DNA of 64,000 nt from the NCBI GenBank assembly GCA_900766135.1, contig CAAFUF010000024.1, positions 1 through 64,000 of the forward strand, given 5' to 3'. The translations under genes were made by a program, and so were the position numbers. This stretch comes from Paenibacillaceae bacterium. GTDB lineage: Bacteria; Bacillota; Bacilli; Paenibacillales; Paenibacillaceae. Under the pieces are notes generated by a model. It was not told the DNA's origin, searched no databases, and saw only the letters and a program-made list of their open reading frames with translations. How positions within the stretch are numbered: position 1 is the stretch's first letter; each line of letters opens with the position of its first letter. Positions 25,747-33,201 of the stretch are shown piece by piece.

Positions 25747-26997
25747 TTAATGAGCAAATACCAAAGCGATCAAGGCGATGTAAGCTACTGAAACGATGGA
25801 TAAAACGGCACCTCCGGCGGCGATGACGATCGTCGAACCGATGACCAGGCCGATGAGGACGGTCATATTGGCGCATAGGATCAAGGTTAAGCCGAGATTG
25901 GCCTTCCGCTCGTCCAGCAGGTCGGCCAGCACCGGCGTTCCCAGGCGTCCGGCCTGTTTGCCGTATTTGTGGGTCCACCACAGAAACGGCACGATTTTGG
26001 ATACATATCCAAGCACCGTAAACGAGACCCAGCAGCTTAGATATACCCAGCCGGCCGTGAGTACGGTATGGGTGTCCAGCAGATGTTCGGGCGACAGCAG
26101 CGCCCGCACCGCGAACGCTACGGCAAAGACGGCAAAGATTTGGCTCCCGGTTACGGTCCATTCAATGCCCGCCCCTGGGCTGCGCTTGTGCCGCTTCCTG
26201 CGGATCTGCAGCAGATGGACATTATAAGCCAGGACAGCCGAGACGATCAACAGCAATGCCGCGACTTTAAAGCCTGTCGGCAAGCCGAACAGGAAGGAGG
26301 CTGCGCCCAGCACGACTCCCGCATTCCATAACGCCAAGACGACGTATTCCAAACGGGTCGGATAATCATGGGACAAATAAAACATCGGCAGCAGCTTGTA
26401 GCTGAATCCGGTGATCAAGAGGCCGAACCAACCCAGCGTTCCAAGCCAGATATGAGTGCCAAACAGATTTTCATGCAAATCGTTATAAAGGCCGGTAGCC
26501 AAGTTAATCCCCATAGCCATCCCGGATAAACCGGTAAGCAGGAGGTATAACACCGCGCAGGCCGTGCTGATCGTGATTGCGTTCCACGTTCCGGCCCGAA
26601 GCAGTGTGGCGGCCATGTTCCAGACGAACAGGACGATTCCCGAGAAAGCGAGTGTTGCAAAGCCGCCGATCCAATACGTATCGCCTTGAATGAAGCCGAA
26701 CAGCAGACCAAACAGGCCGACGGTAAACAACGCGTAATGAACGTATCCGAGACGTTCGCTGTAGATGTTCGACTGCAATATTACGTTGATCAGCTGGTAG
26801 ACGGCACCCATGGCCAGCATGGTCGCCCAGCCCAGCACGAACAAATGGACCTGGAACCAGCCGGCCGGCCCGCGAATGTCATCGCCGATCCAGCCCGTGA
26901 GTGACATCAAGGAAGTTGCGTGAAACAGGACGAATCCGAAGATTCCCGTAACGATAAACAGAAAGGGCAGACGGGACATGGCCGGCATCAGGTTCAC
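25747..26997 (-). CDS. Twelve-helix protein resembling heme-copper oxidase subunit I
   Basis: A 416-residue membrane protein with about twelve hydrophobic helices and conserved histidines within them, for example VHLFVLGWATM near residue 51, THIWLGTLGWF and YVHYALF. The first pattern recalls the low-spin heme ligand region of cbb3-type and NO-reductase-like subunit I proteins. Full Cu-B ligation is not obvious. Related proteins accompany nirK in Bacillus-type denitrifiers. It starts four bases after the DUF2249 gene stop. Whether it binds heme or handles NO is inference. Confidence 0.65.
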   Translation of the reverse strand: MNLMPAMSRLPFLFIVTGIFGFVLFHATSLMSLTGWIGDDIRGPAGWFQVHLFVLGWATMLAMGAVYQLINVILQSNIYSERLGYVHYALFTVGLFGLLFGFIQGDTYWIGGFATLAFSGIVLFVWNMAATLLRAGTWNAITISTACAVLYLLLTGLSGMAMGINLATGLYNDLHENLFGTHIWLGTLGWFGLLITGFSYKLLPMFYLSHDYPTRLEYVVLALWNAGVVLGAASFLFGLPTGFKVAALLLIVSAVLAYNVHLLQIRRKRHKRSPGAGIEWTVTGSQIFAVFAVAFAVRALLSPEHLLDTHTVLTAGWVYLSCWVSFTVLGYVSKIVPFLWWTHKYGKQAGRLGTPVLADLLDERKANLGLTLILCANMTVLIGLVIGSTIVIAAGGAVLSIVSVAYIALIALVFAH

Positions 26998-27001
26998 CTC
27001 C

Positions 27002-27541
27002 TTAAGGTTTGCGGATTCGGACTTTCGCCGTTCCGTCCGGTTGTTCTTCCACGGTATAGGTGCAGCCTAGGCTGTTTAATTCCTCGATCAAAAATACCGG
27101 TACCCGGTCGTTGTGAATATGCACCTCATCGCCCGGTTTGCAGCGGTCCAGCGCGGCGAGTGTCCGCACCATCGGTTTAGGGGGTTCAAGGCCGCGGTTG
27201 TCGAGCTTTATGATATTCGCGCTGGAGGCAGATTCGCCGGGCTCGTCCGGGGCTTCTGGTTCGGCTTTAGCCGTTTCCACCTGCTCCAACCATGGTTTAT
27301 TTTTCTTATGGACAAACGTAGTTATCCAATGTTCTTTATCGTGCTGGGTCGATTTGCCGACAAGTCCCTTCATTTTCAGAAACCCAAGCAACGGCGTAGG
27401 TTTGAAGGTGGCGTGCAGCACGAAAATATCGTCTTTTCCCAGGGTTTTTACGGTATCCATGATCAGTTGGAACGGCTCCAACTTATTTCGGAGCTGCTCC
27501 CGGACGTCCAGTTCAACGATTTTGGCGTCTTCTCGATTCAT
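27002..27541 (-). CDS. Tandem DUF2249 domain protein
   Basis: A 179-residue soluble protein with two similar halves. The first (about 8-75: VELDVREQL, KTLGKDDIFVLHATFKPTPL) is a DUF2249 domain. The second (about 108-178: IIKLDNRGLEPPKPM, GDEVHIHNDRVP, GCTYTVEEQPDG) is a DUF2249/TusA-like fold. A charged linker of about 25 residues joins them. The family often sits with NO- and nitrite-metabolism genes and has no proven role. ATG 27541 follows GAGGTG. It is the second gene of the nirK operon. Confidence 0.82.
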   Translation of the reverse strand: MNREDAKIVELDVREQLRNKLEPFQLIMDTVKTLGKDDIFVLHATFKPTPLLGFLKMKGLVGKSTQHDKEHWITTFVHKKNKPWLEQVETAKAEPEAPDEPGESASSANIIKLDNRGLEPPKPMVRTLAALDRCKPGDEVHIHNDRVPVFLIEELNSLGCTYTVEEQPDGTAKVRIRKP

Positions 27542-27585
27542 AGGGCTTCACCTCTTTCATGAGTTTTCGTTCGGTGATTTGTTCC

Positions 27586-28584
27586 TTAATGGTTCATCGC
27601 CGGAGCTCCATTATCCAATCCGTCCCGGGTTACGCGCAGAATGGCGGTCGCGCCCAGGTAGGCGTCATTTAGCTGATGGGTTAATATCGGATAATCGCCT
27701 TCTTCCGTGACGGTAAACTCGACGACCGCGCCGCCGCCGGCCGGAAGCAATACGGTTTGCATGCCGCGCAGCTCGTTGCCTGGGTTGCCGTCCAGATAGA
27801 CGTGATCAAAGGTGGTACCGACCACATGGAACGAAGAAACGTGATTCGGCCCCGCATTAATGACGTATAGCCGGACCTTGTCGCCGACTTTGGCGAGGAG
27901 GGGATGCTCTTTTAAAGTGAAATCATCGCCGTTGAATACGACATACTCCGGATCGCCTTGCTGAAAAGCGTCCAAATCGTTCTCCGCATACCATTCGCTT
28001 TGGACGATCGTATATTCTTGATCGATGTCCGCGTCCGTTGGGTAACCGCCCTTCGGTTCGACGATAATCATCCCGTACATTCCGTTGGCCACATGAAGCA
28101 GTACCGGACTTACACCGCAATGGTACATGAACACGCCAGGCGTGTCGGCGGGGTAAGTAAAGGTGCCTTGCTCGTCAGGCATGACTTCGACGAACTTTCG
28201 GCTTGGGGCGGCGTGAACCGCATGGAAATCCATCGAATGCGGCATTTCAGGGTCCCTATTTTTTAGCGTAAACTCCAACTGATCGCCCTGCTTCACGTGC
28301 AATACCGGACCGGGTGCCGTACCGTTAAACGTCCAGGCCGCGTAGGTGACGCCTTCGGAGATCCCGATGTCGGTCCGCTGCGCGGTCATTTCGATGTGTA
28401 CGGAGTTGCCTTCGCGATGAATGACCGGCTCCACGGGCGGTTGATGGAGATGCGGCGCTTCCTCTTGCGGGGCGGCCTCGCTAACTTGAGGCTTCTCCGA
28501 CGGGAACGCAAACCAGGCAGCGGCGACCATGACCAGACCGGACAAACTAAGCAATAACCACTTTAGGATGTTCCGCGATTTCAT
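27586..28584 (-). CDS. nirK: Copper nitrite reductase NirK
   Basis: A 332-residue two-domain multicopper protein with an N-terminal membrane anchor or signal (residues 8-27). Type 1 copper ligands are His116, Cys156, His164 and Met169 (MPHSMDFHAVH and YHCGVSPVLLHVANGMYG); type 2 ligands are His121, His155 and a His in the C-terminal LTHQLND. The spacing matches known NirK. It reduces nitrite to NO outside the membrane. An FNR-like box 88-103 bp upstream fits anaerobic activation. It leads the operon with DUF2249, subunit-I-like and MIP18 genes. Confidence 0.92.
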   Translation of the reverse strand: MKSRNILKWLLLSLSGLVMVAAAWFAFPSEKPQVSEAAPQEEAPHLHQPPVEPVIHREGNSVHIEMTAQRTDIGISEGVTYAAWTFNGTAPGPVLHVKQGDQLEFTLKNRDPEMPHSMDFHAVHAAPSRKFVEVMPDEQGTFTYPADTPGVFMYHCGVSPVLLHVANGMYGMIIVEPKGGYPTDADIDQEYTIVQSEWYAENDLDAFQQGDPEYVVFNGDDFTLKEHPLLAKVGDKVRLYVINAGPNHVSSFHVVGTTFDHVYLDGNPGNELRGMQTVLLPAGGGAVVEFTVTEEGDYPILTHQLNDAYLGATAILRVTRDGLDNGAPAMNH

Positions 28585-28644
28585 GTGTCCTTCCTCTTTC
28601 TATTTTTAATGTGTAACTTAAGGCATTCCTATTTGAGTAATTTC

Positions 28645-28687
28645 ATCGTACGATGGGTTTGAGGGGCGGATTGTGATATGTATCACA
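28645..28687 (-). promoter_or_regulatory. FNR/NnrR-type box and -10 of the nirK operon
   Basis: TGTGATATGTATCACA at 28672-28687 is a perfect TGTGA-N6-TCACA palindrome, the Bacillus FNR consensus. On the minus strand TACGAT (28650-28645) is a plausible -10; with a start near 28638 the box centres at about -41.5, the classic position for direct activation. No good -35 is present, as expected for an activator-dependent promoter. Confidence 0.75.
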
Positions 28688-28741
28688 TGAAAGTTGTCAA
28701 AAGTGTTGTCGATAAACATTTAAATTCCGATATGTTTGGTG

Positions 28742-28770
28742 TTGTATTCGTTATGGACATGAAGTAAGAT
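28742..28770 (+). promoter_or_regulatory. Promoter of the metE riboswitch transcript
   Basis: -35 TTGTAT (28742-28747) and -10 TAAGAT (28765-28770), 17 bp apart, about 25 bp before the riboswitch P1 stem. Confidence 0.5.
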
Positions 28771-28795
28771 GGTAGGTATATTCCAACCGAATATA

Positions 28796-28972
28796 GCGGA
28801 AATAGGTGTTCCGGCCAAGTGCCGGAGCTTAAAAGGGAAGTCCGGTGTAATGCCGGCGCGGTCCCGCCACTGTAACGGAGGAGTCGGATGCATAGGGTGC
28901 CACTGGTGATCAGATCACCGGGAAGGCCGTGTCCGGCGATGATGCCGAAGCCAGGAGACCTGCCTATTTCGA
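28796..28972 (+). ncRNA. Cobalamin riboswitch
   Basis: The conserved blocks of the B12 aptamer are present in order: AAAAGGGAAGTCCGGTG, then GCGCGGTCCCGCCACTGTAA, and the B12 box GAAGCCAGGAGACCTGCC near 28947-28964. P1 is AAATAGG (28800-28806) with CCTATTT (28963-28969). The 3' arm can alternatively pair with GAGATAGG (28993-29000). It precedes a terminator and metE, so cobalamin should shut off the B12-independent methionine synthase. Confidence 0.95.
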
Positions 28973-29012
28973 CGGCACTGCTGTACCTACGGGAGATAGG
29001 GAGGTGTTAAAG

Positions 29013-29051
29013 ATGCAAGCCATCGAACGAATGATCGAAGGTCCTCTTTAG
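29013..29051 (+). CDS. Possible 12-codon leader peptide in the metE leader
   Basis: ATG at 29013 to TAG at 29049-29051 encodes MQAIERMIEGPL with GGGAGGTG nine bases upstream. It lies between the riboswitch and the terminator and its last codons overlap the terminator's 5' arm, so a translating ribosome would prevent the hairpin. No conserved function is known; it could be chance. Confidence 0.35.
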   Translation: MQAIERMIEGPL

Positions 29052-29078
29052 CCATGCTGCTATCGGGGATCTTTTTTG
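29037..29078 (+). terminator. Riboswitch-controlled terminator before metE
   Basis: AAGGTCCTC pairs with GGGGATCTT (two G-T pairs) around a long loop and is followed by six T. It lies 52 bp before the metE start and is presumably formed when cobalamin is bound. Confidence 0.7.
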
Positions 29079-29129
29079 CGTTTTCTGATTTGGCGAAAAT
29101 AAAAAACTAACGTTGGGGAGGAAATTAAC

Positions 29130-31427
29130 ATGGGGAACATCATGAGCGGTAATCTGGGGTATCCCAGAATCGGCGGACAAAGGGAATGGAAGAAGCAAAT
29201 CGAAGCCTATTGGGCAGGAAAAATCACGGAGCAGGAACTGCATGAAGGATTGGCGGGGATCCGGCTCGGCAACCTGCGTTTACAACGAGATCGAGGGGTC
29301 GATGTGATTCCCGTCGGCGATTTTACCTATTACGACCACGTCTTAGATACGGCGACGATGTTCGGCCTGGTGCCGGAACGATTCGCCTGGAACGGTGACA
29401 AGTTGTCCCTTGACTTGTATTACGCCATCGCTCGGGGCAATGACCAGGCAGCGGCCAGCGAGATGACCAAATGGTTTAATACCAATTACCATTATATCGT
29501 GCCTGAGCTCGGGACGAGAGATCCGCGGTTGACCGTCAACCGGCCGCTTATGGCCTATTTGGAAGCGAAGCAGGAGCTGGGCGTTAACGGCAGGCCCGTA
29601 CTGCTGGGGTTATTCACTTTATTGAAGTTGTCCAAAGGAGAAACGGCTCACGAAGTGGATGCCTGGATTGAAAAACTGCTGCCTTTATATGTGCAGGTGC
29701 TGCGGGAGCTGGAAGCGGTCGGCGCCGCTTGGGTTCAAGTGGACGAGCCGGCTTTGGTCGTTACTTTAGGCGATGAGGACGTTCGGCGGCTTGGTTACAT
29801 TTACCGGACGATTACCCGGGAGGTTCCGGGGCTGCGGCTCCTGTTGCAAACCTATTTCGACGCCGCCGAACGGTATGATGCGCTCGTTGAATTGCCGGTT
29901 CATGGCTTGGGACTGGATTTCGTGCATGGACGGGACGGCAACCTGGAAGCGTTGCGTCGTTATGGCTTTCCTGCCGGCAAGACGCTGGGGGCGGGACTGA
30001 TCGACGGGCGGAATATTTGGCGCGCGGATCTGGATGAGGGGCTGAGTCTGCTGAGAGAAATTCGCGTCTTAGCCGGGGAATCCGAGCTGATCGTGCAGCC
30101 TTCCTGCAGTTTGCTGCACGTCCCGGTATCTTCGGCGGGCGAGGAGCGGCTGGCGCCGGTTCTCCGCGAGGCGTTGGCCTTTGCCGAGCAGAAACTGGAG
30201 GAGCTGACGAGCTTGTGCGGGGCGGCAAGCGGGGAAGGGCCAGAGCCGGTGCGGTTCGCGGAGAACCGCCGTGCGTTGGCCGCGCTCGCTGCAGACCCAG
30301 CCCGCAGCCGTACTGCAGTGCGAGAGGCGGCGGTGCAGGCTGCTGCGGAACCGGCCGAGCGCGGCAGTGTTTTCGCCGAACGGCGGCGCAAGCAGCAGGC
30401 CAAATGGCGGCTGCCGTTCTTGCCGACAACGACGATCGGCAGTTTCCCGCAGACCGCCGAGGTTCGGGCTGCCCGGCAGAAATGGCGTAAAGGCGAATGG
30501 AGCCCGGATAAATACGAGGAATTCATCCAAGCGGAAATCCGCAAGTGGATCGAGATCCAGGAGGAACTCGGGCTCGACGTCCTGGTGCACGGCGAATTCG
30601 AGCGTACCGATATGGTGGAATTTTTCGGCGAGAAGCTTCCGGGGTTTGCGTTCACGCAAGGGGGCTGGGTACAGTCTTACGGTACGCGCTGCGTGAAGCC
30701 GCCACTGATTTATGGGGATATCGAATTCGCGGGGCAGATGACCGTCAAGGAAACCGCCTATGCCCAAAGCCTGACGGCCAAACCGGTGAAAGGGATGCTG
30801 ACGGGTCCGATCACGATTCTGAACTGGTCGTTCGTCCGCAGCGATTTGTCCCGGGAGCAAGTGGCCTATCAGATCGCTCTAGCCTTGCGCAGGGAGGTCG
30901 AAGCGCTGGAGCGGGCAGGCATTGAGATGATCCAAGTGGATGAGCCTGCGCTGCGTGAAGGTCTGCCGCTCAAGCCGAAGGATGGGGCGAAATATCTGTC
31001 TTGGGCGGTCAAAGCGTTTCGGTTGGCGACGTCTTCGGTACGGGATACGACGCAAATTCATACGCATATGTGCTACAGCGAATTCGACGATATCCTTGAC
31101 GAAATCCGTGCATTGGACGCCGACGTCATCTCGATTGAAACCTCGCGCAGCCATGGCGAACTGGTGCATAGCTTTGAAGAGCACACGTATCCGCTCGGGA
31201 TCGGACTGGGGGTTTACGACATCCATAGCCCGCGCGTACCAAACGAAGCGGAAATGGTCTCTTTGATCGACCGGGCGCTGCAAGTGTTGGATCCGGAGCT
31301 GTTTTGGGTCAATCCCGATTGCGGGTTGAAAACCAGGGGACAGGAGGAAACCGTCGCAGCGCTGCGGAAAATGACCGCGGCCGCTGAGCAGATTCGCCGG
31401 AAATACGGGAGGGAAACGAAGGCCTGA
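29130..31427 (+). CDS. metE: Cobalamin-independent methionine synthase
   Basis: A 765-residue two-barrel enzyme that moves a methyl group from 5-methyltetrahydropteroyl-triglutamate to homocysteine. The N-terminal barrel starts GNLGYPRIGGQREWKKQ; the catalytic barrel carries the zinc ligands in HTHMCYSEF and VNPDCGLKTR. Length fits the family. The ATG at 29130 follows GGGGAGG; a second ATG at 29142 is possible. The B12 riboswitch and terminator upstream explain its regulation. Residues about 345-420 are an Ala/Arg/Glu-rich interdomain linker. Confidence 0.95.
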   Translation: MGNIMSGNLGYPRIGGQREWKKQIEAYWAGKITEQELHEGLAGIRLGNLRLQRDRGVDVIPVGDFTYYDHVLDTATMFGLVPERFAWNGDKLSLDLYYAIARGNDQAAASEMTKWFNTNYHYIVPELGTRDPRLTVNRPLMAYLEAKQELGVNGRPVLLGLFTLLKLSKGETAHEVDAWIEKLLPLYVQVLRELEAVGAAWVQVDEPALVVTLGDEDVRRLGYIYRTITREVPGLRLLLQTYFDAAERYDALVELPVHGLGLDFVHGRDGNLEALRRYGFPAGKTLGAGLIDGRNIWRADLDEGLSLLREIRVLAGESELIVQPSCSLLHVPVSSAGEERLAPVLREALAFAEQKLEELTSLCGAASGEGPEPVRFAENRRALAALAADPARSRTAVREAAVQAAAEPAERGSVFAERRRKQQAKWRLPFLPTTTIGSFPQTAEVRAARQKWRKGEWSPDKYEEFIQAEIRKWIEIQEELGLDVLVHGEFERTDMVEFFGEKLPGFAFTQGGWVQSYGTRCVKPPLIYGDIEFAGQMTVKETAYAQSLTAKPVKGMLTGPITILNWSFVRSDLSREQVAYQIALALRREVEALERAGIEMIQVDEPALREGLPLKPKDGAKYLSWAVKAFRLATSSVRDTTQIHTHMCYSEFDDILDEIRALDADVISIETSRSHGELVHSFEEHTYPLGIGLGVYDIHSPRVPNEAEMVSLIDRALQVLDPELFWVNPDCGLKTRGQEETVAALRKMTAAAEQIRRKYGRETKA

Positions 31428-31466
31428 AAAGGCGAAGATCAAACTGAAAAAAACTTGGAACTGTAA

Positions 31467-31537
31467 TTGACAAAGCGTTAGTTACCCGTTATTATAACTT
31501 GTGTTAGATTAGTTACAGTTCAATCATAAGTAACTAG
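31467..31537 (+). promoter_or_regulatory. azoR promoter with repeated TAGTTAC operator
   Basis: -35 TTGACA (31467-31472) and -10 TATTAT (31490-31495) are 17 bp apart. TAGTTAC occurs between them (31479-31485), again at 31510-31516, and inverted as GTAACTA at 31530-31536. The downstream pair forms an inverted repeat suited to a dimeric repressor. Electrophile-sensing DUF24/MarR-type repressors control azoreductases in Bacillus; none lies in the window. Confidence 0.6.
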
Positions 31538-31590
31538 CAAAAAGTAAGAGAAAAGCGATAGAGAAAATATTTTTTTGGAGGGAAACGTAC

Positions 31591-32217
31591 ATGTCTCAAG
31601 TGTTATTCGTGAAAGCCAATAATCGCCCTGCGGATCAATCCGCCACCGTGAAGTTGTATGAAAGCTTCCTGCAAACTTACAAAGAGACCCATCCCGGGGA
31701 TGTTGTCACCGAGTTGAACCTGTTCGAAGCGAACTTGCCTTACTACGATCTGGATATGCTGAACGGGCTTTTCAAAGTCGGCAAAGACATCCCGACTACG
31801 CCAGAGGAGCAAAAAGCCGCCAACGTGGCCAATGCTTATCTGGAGCAATTTTTGCAAGCCGATAAAGTCGTGTTTGCGTTCCCGTTGTGGAATTTCACGA
31901 TTCCGGCGCAGCTGTTGACCTACCTGTTCTACTTGAACCAAGCCGGCAAGACGTTCAAATACACCGAGCAAGGTCCGGTCGGCCTGGTCGGCGGCAAGAA
32001 GGTTGCTTTGCTGCAAGCCCGCGGCGGCGTATATTCCGAAGGCCCGATGAGCGCGCTGGAAATGTCCTTGAACTATGTGAAGAACACCCTGGCTTTCTGG
32101 GGCATCAACGATCCGGAAGCCGTTGTCGTCGAGGGGCATAATCAATTCCCGGACCGCGCCGAGGAAATCATCCAGGACGGCGTGAAACGCGCTGCCGAGC
32201 TGGCCGCGAAGTTCTAA
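31591..32217 (+). CDS. azoR: FMN-dependent NADH:quinone/azo reductase
   Basis: A 208-residue flavodoxin-fold enzyme of the AzoR family, with the N-terminal FMN phosphate region VKANNRPADQSATVKLYE and the isoalloxazine segment FAFPLWNFTIPAQLLTY. The LLQARGGVYSEGP region resembles YocJ/AzoR1. It reduces quinones and azo dyes by two electrons and protects against thiol-reactive quinones. The ATG at 31591 has TTGGAGGG upstream. It is monocistronic with its own regulated promoter and terminator. Confidence 0.9.
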   Translation: MSQVLFVKANNRPADQSATVKLYESFLQTYKETHPGDVVTELNLFEANLPYYDLDMLNGLFKVGKDIPTTPEEQKAANVANAYLEQFLQADKVVFAFPLWNFTIPAQLLTYLFYLNQAGKTFKYTEQGPVGLVGGKKVALLQARGGVYSEGPMSALEMSLNYVKNTLAFWGINDPEAVVVEGHNQFPDRAEEIIQDGVKRAAELAAKF

Positions 32218-32237
32218 TTCCGTTATCCATTATTGAG

Positions 32238-32276
32238 AAAAAGCCTGAGCCGTTTAAAGACGGTTCGGGCTTTTTT
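32238..32276 (+). terminator. Terminator after azoR
   Basis: AAAGCCTGAGCCGT pairs with ACGGTTCGGGCTTT (G-T pairs included) and ends in TTTTTT. Confidence 0.88.
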
Positions 32277-32374
32277 GCTTTTCTTTCCCCGCCTGGGCGG
32301 AAATTATCGATTTGCGCCAGCCTGCCGAATACAATTATACTCACCTTATATAATTGAAGGAGTTGCGACGCATC

Positions 32375-33088
32375 ATGAACAACGAATTGGAAATGGTTAT
32401 TAAACTTTGTCTGGCCCTATTGTTCGGGTTGTTTATCGGGATCGACCGGCAGTTAAAGCAGAAACCGCTGGGGATCAAAACGAGCATGGTTATCTGTATC
32501 GCCAGCTGTCTGGTGACGATCGTGTCGATCGAGGCGTTCGCCAAATTCGCCGGGCCGGATCACCCGAACATGGATCCGATGCGGCTGGCCGCGCAAATCG
32601 TCAGCGGGATCGGTTTTCTGGGAGCCGGCGCCATTCTGCGGCGGAGCAACGAGGGGATTTCCGGCCTCACCTCTGCGGCGATGATCTGGGCTGCATCGGG
32701 AATCGGGATTGCCATCGGTACCGGATTCTATCTGGAGGCCGGGCTGACGGTCATCCTGCTGATCCTCTCGGTAAATTTCGTTCCTTATGTCGTGAAATGG
32801 ATAGGGCCTTATAAACTGAACCAGCGCGACGTATCGATCAAAATCGTCATGGAGGATCACGGGAACGTGACCGAACTGATTCGCATCATCGAGCGGAAGG
32901 ACGACAAGGGGCGGGGAGCCAGAGCGAACCAGCACCGGATTCGGCGGCTGAAAATCAAGGACCTGGAAGAAGGCCGTCAACGGGTGGATATGGTGATTAC
33001 CGCTTCGGAGAAGGAGTATACGACGGAGCTTTACCATTTTCTCCGCACCATTGACCATGTCATCAGCGTCGAAGTGGAGAATCTCTAG
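32375..33088 (+). CDS. MgtC/SapB family membrane protein
   Basis: A 237-residue protein with an N-terminal MgtC domain of four or five helices (1-140), including LLFGLFIGIDRQ, SGIGFLGAGAIL and GLTSAAMIWAASGIGIAIG. A cytoplasmic C-terminal ACT-like domain (about 155-235) follows. MgtC proteins are tied to growth at low Mg2+ and to inhibition of F-type ATPase in some species. The ATG at 32375 has AAGGAG about twelve bases upstream, slightly far. Its own promoter region follows the azoR terminator. Confidence 0.88.
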   Translation: MNNELEMVIKLCLALLFGLFIGIDRQLKQKPLGIKTSMVICIASCLVTIVSIEAFAKFAGPDHPNMDPMRLAAQIVSGIGFLGAGAILRRSNEGISGLTSAAMIWAASGIGIAIGTGFYLEAGLTVILLILSVNFVPYVVKWIGPYKLNQRDVSIKIVMEDHGNVTELIRIIERKDDKGRGARANQHRIRRLKIKDLEEGRQRVDMVITASEKEYTTELYHFLRTIDHVISVEVENL

Positions 33089-33093
33089 CTTAT

Positions 33094-33121
33094 GTTTAGC
33101 TTCGTTTAACTTCAGTTTACA
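33094..33121 (+). promoter_or_regulatory. Three direct repeats upstream of the ABC exporter operon
   Basis: GTTTAGCTTC, GTTTAACTTC and AGTTTACATTC follow each other with about one helical turn spacing (33094, 33104, 33115). Such tandem TTTA(A/G)C blocks are the usual binding layout for OmpR-family regulators. The operon encodes an OmpR-type regulator, so autoregulation is likely. Confidence 0.5.
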
Positions 33122-33201
33122 TTCCCGGTGTAGTCTTTCCCCTAGAGCCGGCACTTGCGGCTCGTCTTGTTTCAGATAGAGATGGAAGGGAAGAGAAACT
33201 G

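Noticed and set aside
27586..28584. Laccase or other multicopper oxidase
   Set aside because: Two-domain size and the spacing of type 1 and type 2 ligands fit NirK; laccase trinuclear HxH motifs are absent.
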